Below the pieces are notes generated by a model. That model saw only the letters and a program-made list of their open reading frames with translations, had not been told where the DNA came from and did no database searches. Positions 25,614-36,979 of a DNA stretch of 64,000 bases are shown piece after piece. The position numbers were made by a program, and so were the translations under genes. Origin of the DNA: Diploscapter coronatus (Eukaryota; Nematoda; Chromadorea; Rhabditida; Rhabditidae); NCBI GenBank assembly GCA_964036155.1, contig OZ038423.1:27233249-27297248 (forward strand). Reading direction: 5' to 3'. Each line of letters starts with the position of its first letter. Within the stretch, counting starts at the first letter, position 1.

Positions 25614-27143
25614 GGGATTTTGAAATCGGGTGAATTGATATCTTTTCGTTGTTCTATAAAGCCCTACTACTTCATCGATTTTATCCATTTTCAAAGTTCC
25701 AGCAAAATTCTATTTCCAAGGGTACATTTTCGCTATCCGCTATCATATTTTTGCAAGTTATTTTGATTTTTTTTTGTAATTTTCTCCCGAAAGATCTCGA
25801 ATTGCAGCCAATTTGCAATTTTTCCGTTTGAAATTGCCCATAACAAGAACCCTCACAATAATTTTTTGTGTATTTGAGAAACTCTTGCCAAACTCTCGAA
25901 CTTCCGTATTTTGTTGATTGGGGTAATTGATTAACTAAAATATTTATTCAGTTAATTAGTGGATAATTAGGCAATTAACTCATCGATAATCTAGCTAATT
26001 AGCAGTGCTTTAAGGCGCAATGATTGTTTTACTAGTGATAATTAACTTTTGTAGATTTACAGTGAGACCAGTTTTTTCGTCATCGCCGCGCAATAAAATC
26101 AACCTTGAAATATTGGGTCAGGAAATTTATGACTTTATGAATCGCGAGTCGCGGAAATTAGATATGACAAATTGTAGATTCGGCGAAAAATGGAAAAGTT
26201 ATAAATTTTCAAACACCAAGTTATATTTTTGTAAATAACGATATTTCAAGCGAAATTCCTCATTCGATAACGTGCCTTTTCCCCGAAAGAAGTACACTTT
26301 AGATATTTCCCTATGCCGAGATATTTTCTTTGTAAAATTGCCGAAAACGCGGGTTTAACTTTCGTATATTTTAGCTAAAACGATAACTTCGAAATTATAT
26401 CATCTATTTATCATTGTAATACACATTCGTGATAAGGGTATTCAGTTTTGGTATTCGACAGGTGTCCGAAAATAAGGCATGTTGCTAAGCTTCGCGAAAG
26501 AATTTTAGCACTATGGTTCATTTTCTTGGACACATTCATACGCAATTTCCTGTGTATCAAGGTTTTGATTCTATGCCAATAAAATTTGAGAAATTTTTGA
26601 AACTTCACTTCTTGTTCAATGAAATCTGTATTCGCAACTTTCATGGGCAGAATATGATTGATAATTCGAAGAGTGATCCTGAAAAAAGCGTTCAGGAAGT
26701 CACGAGCGCATGGTAACTTTCCTGTCAAAAAACTACTTAATTAATCACCAAAGTAATCTGGAGAAGGTCCAAATTTTCGACATTGCTAATGAAATTTCGC
26801 AATTTTATTGATAAACTTTAAAGCTATGTCGAGTATTGCAAAACATCGTTGGTATATTGGCTCAAATATGACGCTGAACTTCTTATTTTGAAAGCCCAAA
26901 AGTGATTCGTCATGCATCGGCTTATCAGAACGATACAATCGATATGGAATTGGACTCTGCGAGTCTGCTCATGTCATTTTTGACTAATACTTGCAAATTT
27001 GTCAGCATTTATTATGACTGATGATATCATAGGCTTTTAATGAGCTTTCGTGCACTTTTGAGCCTAAATATTTCATGCAACGATTCCAAATCTATCGAAG
27101 TTCCTAGTGATTATCGACAATCTCAGTTTCACGGTGCCAGATG
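25614..27143. other. Convergent spacer between lin-1 and mksr-2
   Basis: This AT-rich 1.5 kb lies between two genes that converge. The first 250 bases remain T-rich and are probably the lin-1 3' UTR; an AATAAA occurs only near 26091. No coding frame, repeat or hairpin of note was recognised. Confidence 0.4.
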
Positions 27144-28014
27144 CTATAGTGGGGACTCTAGCTGTGGCTGGATCGGCAGATAACTAAAGTCTTCGATAAG
27201 CTCGCGGATACTTTTGGCTTTCCGAACCTGAACACTGCCGCCCACGAACCTATGCAGGATTCGCTCTCGGAGTCCACCGCAAGGTCGCCAAATCGGACAT
27301 TCGACCTGAAACTCGGAGATATTAAAAGTTTTTCCTGACTGCGTGAAGAAAACCTTATGCTCTCCAGCTTGAGACGGAACAAAGACGCTCCCGTAACCGG
27401 CGCATTGCATTCGACCATAAGTGTCGTATTGCCAAAGTTGAAGGTGGATTTGAGGCCAGCCTGGTAATAATAGTTTTAAAAGTTCAGACTATTGAAAATA
27501 TTCACGGAAATTATGCCTCCAAGAAAATATCGATTAGCGTCTGATTTCGGGAAGATAAAACTTCGAATTGCATGTTGTATTGATCATTTGCATGAAAATA
27601 CGCAATCATCGAAAACTCCGTTAGTTAAAAGTTCCAAAACAGACACGAGCTAAAATATCAATATTTCAAGCCACCAACCTTGTAAAGTTTTCGTGATCAA
27701 GTGAACATCGATTGGATGTGCCAAATAAGATTCTTCGAAGATTGAGGCGACATCAACCTGCGACTGACCCTCTGTATGGCCTTCGAGCACTCGCCAGCCA
27801 CCAGCTAAACTTATAAAAATGGGATTTTAGGATTTGGAGATAAATTTTAGTCGTTTGAGCAGAGCAGGCCATCAGATCGTTGGAAAAAATGAATTTTCTC
27901 TGACCAAGTATTTTCTTGAAACTTACCCAATTTCAAATTCCATTTACAAGCCAATCCACCCTCCTCGTTACAGTGGGCCGAGTAGATTTCTCCGATTATA
28001 AATACTTCAGCCAT
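27144..28014 (-). CDS. mksr-2: B9 domain protein 2 (B9D2), ciliary transition-zone protein
   Basis: Four exons (28014-27927, 27804-27679, 27460-27354, 27305-27144) give 160 residues; human B9D2 has 175. The start MAEVFIIGEI matches human MAEVHVIGQI. GWRVLEGHTEGQSQVD, HPIDVHLITKTLQGWPQIH, AGYGSVFVPS and CPIWRPCGG follow the B9 domain in order. B9D2 works with B9D1 and MKS1 in the MKS module that gates the ciliary transition zone, in nematodes in ciliated sensory neurons (family knowledge). The intron 27353-27306 is only 48 nt, has no stop and keeps frame, so retention would add 16 residues that the family lacks. From memory C. elegans mksr-2 (Y38F2AL.2) sits next to vha-11 and vha-3, as it does here. 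Confidence 0.92.
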
Positions 28015-28724
28015 AAAAGGGAAAAATAGCGGAAACAAAAATTGCCGTCACAAAATAAGGTAAAACAAGCTGACAGTGGGGTGCACACAGAATAAAGCAG
28101 TTGTTGTCATGGAAACGAAATTGGCGCAATGGGAGGCTTTCTATCAATATCTTTTCATGCTACATGCTATTCATTAAGCAATTCTAAATTCTAATAAACA
28201 TTCGTTATTTCATTAAGCCTATTTTCTAAAATAATATCGCTTCTCAATAGAAATCTTTATTTTCAATCGAACAATTCAAAAAATTCTTATAAAATCTCGA
28301 TTTTCATCCATGAAAATCCGGGGCAAATTCGTTCTTTACGAATGAAACACGGTGAGGGAAATTGTCATCCAAAAAGGGCGTTTTAAGAAGGCCTAACTCG
28401 ACCATTTTCTAGTTGGGGAAAAATGTGTTTAAAAAAATCTTATTTTTGCGAAAACGATAAATAAAAGTGAAAGAAAGAGTTAAATAATTACAAAACAAAC
28501 GATTTTGAATAGAATGTATCATTTTGTAAAGGAATGTCGTCTAAAATGGACAAAGGTAAAATTCTATCACCTGAAACTTGCTCTATTGCTAAAAAGGTAT
28601 CTAAAGATTATAAATAGAGCACATTTCAAGTATCTGAAAATTCTGGGATAAAAGCCTTTGTCCTCATTTTCAGCGGGTGCTTATCACAAGTATCTAATCC
28701 TGTATTTCATCTAGCCACTACTTA

Positions 28725-28876
28725 GGAGGCACTCATACTTTGTTCATTCTAGCGCGAACATCGAGAAATATCATGGTTAATAAAGAGAGGGAGGAGAATT
28801 ACTGCTCTGTGCTTTCTCCACGAACAACGCTATTTCTCAATGTTCGCGCTAGAACGAACAAAGTATGAACGCAACC
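28725..28876. mobile_element. Palindromic MITE A (GTTCATACTT family)
   Basis: Two 46-nt arms match as inverted repeats in about 40 of 46 positions. The outer part carries TTCATACTT-type ends and the inner part TCTAGCGCGAACAT. TTA flanks both sides (28722-28724 and 28877-28879) as a likely 3-bp target duplication. It lies in the spacer between vha-11 and mksr-2. It shares its ends, but not its arms, with the elements at 47391 and 60157. Confidence 0.8.
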
Positions 28877-28886
28877 TTAGAAATAT

Positions 28887-28892
28887 TTTATT
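28887..28892 (-). terminator. Poly(A) signal of vha-11
   Basis: TTTATT on the plus strand gives AATAAA on the minus strand 30 bases after the vha-11 stop. It lies immediately 5' (in vha-11 sense) of MITE A, so cleavage may fall at or within the element. Confidence 0.55.
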
Positions 28893-28921
28893 AAAAATCA
28901 AATAAAATTAGGAATTTTGTC

Positions 28922-31321
28922 TTATTTGCTGATGAAATCGAGATTTAGCTTGAAGAAGACATACGGATAGTACTCGTTCACGCCGAGGGACATTAGAGCA
29001 GGTGAGTCCTCGAAGGTCTGGAAATTATTACTTGAAATCTTCGAAGAAAAAGACTATGAATCTTGAGTATAGCTATTTTTTCCTTCTCAATTCTTGTTTT
29101 AAGAAAGAAACACAAGTTTTATTCTAAATCCTAAAATACTTATGTTTCAAAAGAATTCTATAAATAGGGATAAATGAGTCGTATAATACATGTTTCTGAT
29201 CAGTGCTTTTATCGACAAATTACTCTAAGTCTAAGAGAAAGGCTAAAGATATTTTGAAAGTAACTCAATTTCGTCCTAAAGCCCGCTTTTTAACTCACGT
29301 CAATCGGTCCGGCGGCGGACCCATCTAGGTGAATGTAGAGCTTGTGGAGTTCGGCCCGCAGTTTCTTCTGACTGCCTTTCGATGGCTCGACCACGGCAGC
29401 TTGGAAGTTCACTGGCAGACCGTATCTCAGGACCGATTCGACAAATACTCGCAAGGCTTTGATGTGGATGTAGGCCGCGAAAATCTCACCGAAGTTGATT
29501 TTAAGCCATCTGAAAGCAAAGTAGATAATTTATTTTATTGGTTTTTCTCGAAAGAATAATCCATGGCTTCTCATTTTTCTAACTGTAAAGTGGGAATGGA
29601 TATTTTCAAAATTACCTGATAAGTGGCGCGTATTGTCTCTGCTTCTCGGCGACCAGTTTGTCTCGTTCGTTCTTGCCCGCTTTCAGCGACTCTTCATCGT
29701 AGACGAAATCTCGGACGATGAATCTGAAGTATCATATTTTTCACTTTTACACAATGTTATAATGTTACACTTTCGTTTTTTTTAAATCAAAATAATCACT
29801 TAATCCGTCTAAATTTGGCCTTTGAAAATTTCAAAAAATCATTATTTGGAGTTTGGAGGATATGCTCAAGATTCTAGATGATTCAAAGTCAAGGCTTAAA
29901 CTTTGATAGTGTGCAAATTGTAAGTTTGCAAGAAAAACGACGCACTTATTTTCCCTGGCCGCGTTTTTGAACTCGTCGATGACTTTCTTGAAGAGGGTGA
30001 CAGTGTAGAGGCAGTGCTCTCCTTCTTCAGAGATCATCCGAGACGAGCCGGGCACGACCATCGAGGAGAACGTCGAGTAGCGCTGCTCCCACTCTCTTAT
30101 GTTCATTCTGGAATTATTCTTTGGAATAGCTAACTAAAGATTTTGTACGTTTCAGAATTTTATGGTATTTAAAAAGCTTCTATTTACTAAAGTGCTCGTG
30201 AACTAATTTTTTCTTACTTAGGAACGACGACGAGTATAGTCTGGAGATATTCCGAATTGAGCACAAAATCGTCCGCCTTCACAATGTCCGCTAAGTCCTT
30301 GGTCAGTAGAGAGCCGCTGGAAAATCACCTTATGTTCTTGAAAAGATCATTTTTCCAAAACTCACGTGGCTTTCCTATCAATCGAGGCGAGCGTGTTCTT
30401 CAAATTGTTGTACGCCACCGACTTCGCCTTCAAGTCATTGTCGATTTGAGTGATTTGCTAAAATTGAGTAATTAACCGAGCTAGTTAAGACAATTATATT
30501 TAGTTAATTTGGGTAACTACCTAAGGTTAATTGGGTATTATCTTTAGTAATTACCTTTGCGATGATCTCGCTGAGCACTTTGAGCGACTGTTTGAGCGGG
30601 TACTTGGCGCCCTCCCACTGGAACTTGGTCACGTAGCTTCGCATGTCCTCTAAACTAAACGCTTATTTTTAGATTCTTTCAAATTTTAATTTCATTTTTT
30701 CCAAAATGAGAAAAAATCTAGAAAATGTAAATATTTTCAAAAGATACTAGACTAATTTACATTTCAGTTTCATCCAGACTTCTTTGCTACCAATTTTGAT
30801 CATTTGATTGAGGTTTTTATCGCCCTTCAGTTTTTATTTTTTTACTTCCATAAAACCCCTACTATTTCCAATGGTAAGATTCTCCTCGAGCTTGGACTTG
30901 TCGTCTTCCAAAACCTCGCCGAAATAAGTGACGAGTTTGCGCGTGACGACTTCTGCAGTCGAGTCCAGCTTGCCGAGGTCGTCAGACAACCCGACCAGTT
31001 GATCGAGGGTACCGACCTGGAAATTTATAAAATTACAGAAATTCTAGATTTTTTTATTATGTTTCTCCTATTTTTTGAACTTGTAGGACTTCTAAAAAAT
31101 AATTTCAGCAAAACTTTTGGTAATTTATTTTTTTCCTTAAATTTTTCAAGGTTCAGAAGAAAGCCTTCAAAAACAAGGAAAAAAATCCGAACCTTCAAAT
31201 CCGGAATGTTGAATTTGTTGTTGACGGACAAGTTTCCAGTGCATCTGTTCAGTTTGTCCCAGGCATCGTTCGCGTTCTTCTCCCCGGGTGCGGAAACGAG
31301 CCACAGTTCGGAGGACGCCAT
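28922..31321 (-). CDS. vha-11: V-type H+-ATPase subunit C (V1 sector)
   Basis: Nine exons (31321-31193, 31016-30863, 30649-30555, 30457-30366, 30316-30218, 30107-29946, 29723-29616, 29509-29299, 29017-28922) give 381 residues; human ATP6V1C1 has 382. Collinear motifs: [11 protein letters not shown] near the start, [119 protein letters not shown], and the C-terminal [13 protein letters not shown]. Subunit C bridges the peripheral stalks of V1 to subunit a of Vo and is lost when the pump disassembles. It sits downstream of vha-3 on the same strand, as I recall for the C. elegans vha-3/vha-11 operon. Confidence 0.96.
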
Positions 31322-32141
31322 TTCCTGACCTCTACGTCAATTAGCCGAGCCGTTCTCCAGAAATTTTCACTGAGCCAACCGTACACACCGGACCAGCCTA
31401 AATTTTTTTTGTTTATTTCTCTATTCTTAGCAAAAAACAACAAAAAATCTCGAAACGAGTCGAAAATATGCGAAAAACTGCAATAACCGCCGGAAAAATC
31501 AATATTTTCGAGTAGAACCAGTGAAATTGCAGAAATTACGCGTATTTTACGACAAAAATGTTGAAATATCGAAACGACGGATTGAAGCACCGCTGTTCTT
31601 TCAGAAAATGGATAAAAACAGGTAAAATTAAGATTCTTCAAAGTCGATGAGAGAATTGCGAGAGCGAAAAAACAGATAAAACACAACCTAGAATTGAGAA
31701 GTTCACAAAGCCAGACTTTCTCTAAATTTCCTATTTTTAAGGAAAAGTAGAAAAAGGAAAATTTGTGAAAATTAAGTTCGAGAAATGTTGAATACTACGA
31801 AGTGCATGGTTCAAATTTTCAAATCACAAGGAAGAACGAACACTTGGGGGCTAAAATTGGCTAAGTCTGACTAAAGATTGATCTCAAATTTTACTGGTCT
31901 TCACGAGGTTCTGGGAATGTTCAGATTGACCTAGGAAATTCTCGGAAAATCACAGATAGGCTAAAAAATCATTTTAATTATAAAATTGAAGGTTGCTGAA
32001 TAAAATAGATTGTCGCGAATAGTTGGAAATAACGTCGTTGAATTTCTGAAGAGGACTCAGAAATCGACGTTTTAGGGTAGAATTGGGATTTTGATGGCGT
32101 ATGGTGGATTCTGAAGGGAGTGACGTCGGTGGCGTCGCGAT
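31322..32141. other. Spacer between vha-3 and vha-11
   Basis: About 820 bp, long for a nematode operon spacer (typically near 100 bp). On the minus strand GTCAG lies three bases before the vha-11 ATG and could be a trans-splice acceptor, although no U-rich tract is obvious just upstream. Bases 32027-32075 resemble part of the inverted-repeat element near 57.7 kb. An independent vha-11 promoter could fit here. Confidence 0.4.
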
Positions 32142-33368
32142 TTATGAGGTTCCGAGAATCAGAGCCACGATCATACCGTAGAGTCCCAACACCTGCAAAA
32201 ATATCGTTTTAAGCAAATTATTTATGAATGCCTAACTTCGGGAATAAAATGCAGCTTTTGAATTAACATAAAGTAAAGAAATAAACTGAAATCATCTTTT
32301 TCCTGGTAAAGATTATGGAAATTTTAGATGTTAGTGATTTTGTCTTCGGAAAAATATTTGTCTGACCTCAGAGAAGATGAGAATCAGGATCATTCCGACG
32401 AACAGACGGGGCTGCTGAGCGGTACCACGAACGCCGGCGTCTCCTGTAAATTATTTGTTTTTTCCTGCTTCACTTTTCTTTATCAACACTATTTTTCTTC
32501 AAAGAGGATGGACATTTCAAGAAGCCTTGACCAAAGAGCAGCAACTCTAATCTATAAGAGTTTATTTGAAATTTCAGTCAATAACTTCAATTCTCAGGAG
32601 TTGTGTTTTGAATTTATAAGGGTTAATAACGAGTTTTTTCATACCGACAATTCCAATAGCGTATCCGGCTCCCAATCCGCAGAGACCGCAAGTGAGGCCT
32701 GCAGCGAGATGGGCGAATCCCTTGTTCAGGTTATAGCCGTCAGAAGCGGCAGTCACTTTGCCCTTCAACACCATCGCCACGACGAGACCATAAATACCGA
32801 TGATACCTGCAATGTTTTGAAAAATACGTTAAATTATTCTTTTATTATTTTAAAAATTGATCTGTAATCTTTCTCAAAAATATCTTTTTCCATAAAAGTG
32901 TCTGTTTTCTCGCTCGAAGAAACGATTCTCCTTGAAATTCTAGCAATATTTAATATTCCAAAATATGGAACGTCACGTTTTTTTTTATTTATAAAAAGAT
33001 AAAAATCTCACCAGCCATAATAACAGGGATGACAGATTTCATGATCAACTCCGGTCGCATGACTCCCATTGAGCAGATGCCCACCGCAGACTTGGCTGTT
33101 CCGTAGGCCGCTCCTAGGACGGTGAAGATCTGGAAAAGAGGATGCTATAAGTCCTTTCATCCGAATTTCATATATCCCTATTTCTCGATTTATATATCCC
33201 TTTCTGGATTTCAAAATTTTCATTATATGAAGATTTCATACCCTTTTGCTTTCTGGGCTTATCAGGATGTTTGAAATCCCATTTTCATACCTGTGCGGAA
33301 GCGGCACCCATGTATCCGAAGAAGGGCGAGTAGGCGGCGGCCTCGGCGGTTTTCAAGTCGTACGACAT
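32142..33368 (-). CDS. vha-3: V-type H+-ATPase proteolipid subunit c (Vo ring)
   Basis: Five exons (33368-33291, 33129-33012, 32806-32645, 32443-32367, 32192-32142) give 161 residues, the exact length I recall for C. elegans VHA-2/VHA-3. The start is [20 protein letters not shown]. Four transmembrane helices follow, with [32 protein letters not shown], and the fourth helix [19 protein letters not shown] carrying the essential proton-binding Glu. The protein forms the rotating c-ring of the V-ATPase. It is the most conserved gene in the window. I chose vha-3 over vha-2 only because vha-11 and mksr-2 lie next to it; the proteins themselves barely differ. The exon 3/4 join needs the donor at 32644. 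Confidence 0.96.
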
Positions 33369-33377
33369 TTTGAGCTA

Positions 33378-33386
33378 CTGAAAATT
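33378..33386 (-). promoter_or_regulatory. Probable spliced-leader acceptor of vha-3
   Basis: CAATTTTCAG on the minus strand lies nine bases before the vha-3 ATG with no coding exon upstream, consistent with trans-splicing of the first gene of an operon. Confidence 0.55.
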
Positions 33387-34776
33387 GACATCTTTTGGAA
33401 GAAGACAGGCATTTTACAAATTGTAAAAGAACGTGAGCAGAAGGATGAACGAGTTCGAAAGTCGATGTAAAAATAAGCGATTTCCTGAAGCGTAAAGAGG
33501 AAAACTGAAGAACATTTAATTGAAAAGCACCAACGTGTAATTAGGCAAGACTTCAAGGAAGGTTGCTCGAAAATGGAGAAAAGTGTGGAAAGTAGACAGA
33601 AGCCCCATGAAATATGAATTGGGGGAAGTGGCTATCATGAAATGCCAGTGCAAGAACGAAAAATCAGTGATGATTTTCGGTGAGGCAGAGCAAAAACGAA
33701 CCAAAACACTTGAAAGAGGCAGAAATCAATTCTTGGTCTTTCTCGATCGGTCTCTAACTCCTCTCCACTCTCGTTTTACGCCGTCATTTTCGCGATGAGA
33801 CCTACAAAAGACTAGCGAAAGATAAGCGAGAAGCAATGCTTTGCTTTGTCAGGCGAAACCCCTTTAAAATGACTCGAAAATCTATCTTTTCTAAGTTATG
33901 ATAGATTTTAAAAGTCCGCCTTGATAGAATTGTAGAGAATAATTTAGAATACTTCAGCGAGAAAAATTCAAAATAATTTTCGAAGTACCAAAATCACTCT
34001 TGCTCCGCTATCCTTGAGTACAGGCGAGAGCCTCATTTTACTTGTTTCTCGTCTTTTCACATAAGTTGAAGACTAGGAGAGGAAGAGACGCAAATCGAAT
34101 ATTACAGTTTGTGAATATTTCGCTCTACTTGTCGTAAGATAGTGACACGCTCTTTGAAGGTGGAAGGTAGAAAGAGCTGCCTTACAAATGGAATAAACAA
34201 TAGCTACGTTATCCAGTGTGCATAATAATAAAATATATTTAAAGAAGCATTCCAATTTTTTTCTTAAAGTATAAATAAATTTAACTATTTATCACAAACA
34301 AGCTTCTAATTCATATTAGGTTTTAAGTGTCTAACTGTACAAATTCGAATTTTATCGTATCAAATCTATGATGAGTATTTTATAAAATTTAAATTCAATT
34401 GAAAAATATTTTCTGACAATGTCTTCAATTTCGTGAATAAAATCTTCTATGCGCCGCAGTGATGCAAACGAGAAATTTGAAGAAAAAACGATGCAAGAAA
34501 AGGAAATGAATCAATGAGAGGAGAATATAAATAAAGAATGTTTCATACAAGTGCAAATGAAAATGAGAAGTCGTGATTTGTAATAGAGAAGATAAAGGGA
34601 AAGATGGATAGTGAAAAATTTCGTTTAGTAAGAAAAATATTTATGTTTCAAAAAATTTCGTAATAAGTCTTAAATGGTTAGAATAATTTTGTAATTTTCC
34701 TCAACTTAATAAAAACCCATGGAAAATGACATACTGATTCATTATCATTATTCATGCACATATCTTCATTGGCTAA

Positions 34777-34863
34777 TAGAAAAAGACACCGGGTTTTCTA
34801 AGAAATAGTATGGGGAGGCAGGATAGGAAAAGAAAAAAGCCGGTGTCCCGGTGTCTTTTTCTA
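34777..34863. mobile_element. TA-flanked MITE D, copy 1
   Basis: A perfect 17-bp terminal inverted repeat, TAGAAAAAGACACCGGG, repeats at the far end in reverse complement. Total length is 87 bp, and the outermost TA fits a Tc1/mariner-type target. The centre holds AAATAGTATG. A second, diverged copy in the opposite orientation lies at 44719. Confidence 0.8.
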
Positions 34864-35363
34864 GGAGCCATCTTCATTATGATTGCTCAGAATACTTAAT
34901 CTTACAGCATCATTAAATTAACTGAATTATATCCACTCTAGTCTACAATCTTGGACCCTAATCCAAACCATTTTCCATTAGATCCTCTAATCTATTTACT
35001 GCCAAGAGCAAAGAACTTGTTACCTACTGTAGGCGATAATTGCCCTTTCCTAAAGGAGACAGAAATGTCTAGACACGATAATCGAGATAACACTTTGGCG
35101 GGTCAACGTTAATCTGCATATCTAGAGGTGTAGAGCAATAAAGTCCTCAAGAGCTCTAAAAGGACGATCTGTACTAGAAAAATTTTCTCGAAGATCATTT
35201 TGAATTAGTAAGGCTTTATTTCTAGGACTTTTAATAAATGAATAATGACTCTGAATTTTTCAAATTATATTCTGACGAACCCAAAAGAAGTTACAACATC
35301 AAACTTCAGCGGAACAAGACCATAATGATAAAAAATGGAAAAAAATAACTCATGTCTTCAGGA

Positions 35364-36196
35364 TCATAAGCAGATAAGTTTGAACTGAATTTTCAGAATT
35401 CTGTCAGGACGAATGTTCACTTTACACCTGCAGAATCTGGTCGCAGATCGCAATTTCCCAATTTGTCTACACTGGACAGACATTTTTAGCATTACCTTCT
35501 CGATAAGACCGGGTCCTGCAAATTCTCGGAGGGCATAAAACGAAATGTGACCGGCAAAATCTCCTACCTCCAATTAGAATGACAGTATCGCTTTGAACTT
35601 TGAAATCAGCTGATTAATCTGCAAATGTGTTGCCAGAGTCATCAAAATTTGTTCATGGTGGATTGGAAGAAATTGTCTTACAAACACTCATTTCTTCAAA
35701 TTATTGTGCTCAGATACCGTAATTCGTCCATCGTTAAAAGATGACCATGATTGCAATTACATTGCATTGCATTGCGAGTCTGAAATAGATACTTTAGTAG
35801 CGATTTCAAACAAAAAATATCTTTGAAACCCTCAAATTCTCATCATCTTGACCGAGATCTCTACAGTATTCTCCTTTCAAGCAACGATAAAAATCAGCCT
35901 GTTCTGTGGTCCAAATTTATTGGCCTCCAAGTTGGTCAGAGTGTTTTGCCAAATGCACCTATTCTTCAAGCAAAAGTTTTGCCTTCATCTACACCTCTTG
36001 GTTGACCTGAGCGCTTCAGACTTCTCGAAATACGGTCTCTTTCCAGCGACAATTCTAACTTCTCGTACGATTTTCCCCATTCCTGTAAAATCTCTCCGAA
36101 TGCTGAAGGATAGACAATTTTTACCACCTCGTATCTATTCGACCTCCGCTTATCTAATCTTAGCATTCTGACTGACATTTGCCTATAGGCATGCAA
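35364..36196 (-). pseudogene. Possible coding relic, minus strand (unrecognised)
   Basis: Two minus-strand open stretches look more protein-like than their surroundings: about 36196-35966 (Lys/Glu/Arg-rich, ending near SLKRSGQPRG) and about 35573-35364 (EVGDFAGHISFYALREFAG..., Cys-containing). Between them a short frame near 35950-35870 reads LTNLEANKFGPQNR before a stop. I could not join these with good splice sites, and I recognise no domain. They may be a decayed gene or chance frames. Confidence 0.2.
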
Positions 36197-36979
36197 GACT
36201 AGATGATTATTTGTTCCTTGATCTGTCTATCTGTCTGAGCCGTTCCAGTTCCCGCTCATTTCTCAGACGATTTGAAGCAACAGTGTGGGATAGGCAGAGA
36301 AAGATAGATGGGATGATCAATCTTTGCAGAGTTTTGTCGCATTCCCATTATGGCACTCGACAGTGCTCGAGGGACACGACTCTTTATCTCTAGACGCGAG
36401 TATTCGATTTTTTTTTACCTATCAATCAAATTGGCCCTCTCTACAGGTTCGGTCTCAAGACCATAAACTCTAGAGAAAGCCCATTTGAGACGAATCATGT
36501 CTGCGGTGAGCAGACGTATCCTCGAATTTTTCTAGTTTGTTGCAAATAGAGTCTAGGATAGGTTGAGATCTAAGAACTTTGTAGTCTTCATCCGAGTACA
36601 TCTAATTCTTCATTCATAAATCATCATCCATCTCCATCATTCCAATATCTCACCTCATTCCAGTATCCTTTCTGTGCAACAGAGATGTTAACCCCGACTC
36701 GAAATTTCGGGTTGGGTTGGGGGTTAAGGTCGAGATTTTTCGACCCGCCAACATCCCCGCTGTACAATAATCTAGTCAATATCAGAGCATTGTAGTCTTG
36801 AAGAGAGATCTCTATTATCCATAAGTCGTCCATTATACATGAGTCATCTTCTTCCTCCCAATGGAACTATTCCACTACTGTCGGGTATTCCTTAAAGCTA
36901 ATGCTCCTATAACTCAAATTTTTCAGAATCACTTCTCAATTGTCTTCCTTGAGGCCTTACAGCCTCGAAGTCTCCAGGC

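Larger units (their letters stand above)
33387..36926. other. 3.5-kb divergent spacer between vha-3 and the NTF2-like gene
   Basis: No firm gene. It contains the TA-flanked MITE at 34777, a possible coding relic at 35.4-36.2 kb and a small hairpin (TTAACCCC at 36688 pairing with GGGGTTAA at 36720). The first several hundred bases next to vha-3 should hold its promoter. Confidence 0.4.

Noticed and set aside
31249..31686. 145-residue minus-strand frame overlapping the vha-11 start
   Set aside because: It covers spacer plus an out-of-frame part of exon 1. The vha-11 frame starting at 31321 is supported by family alignment.
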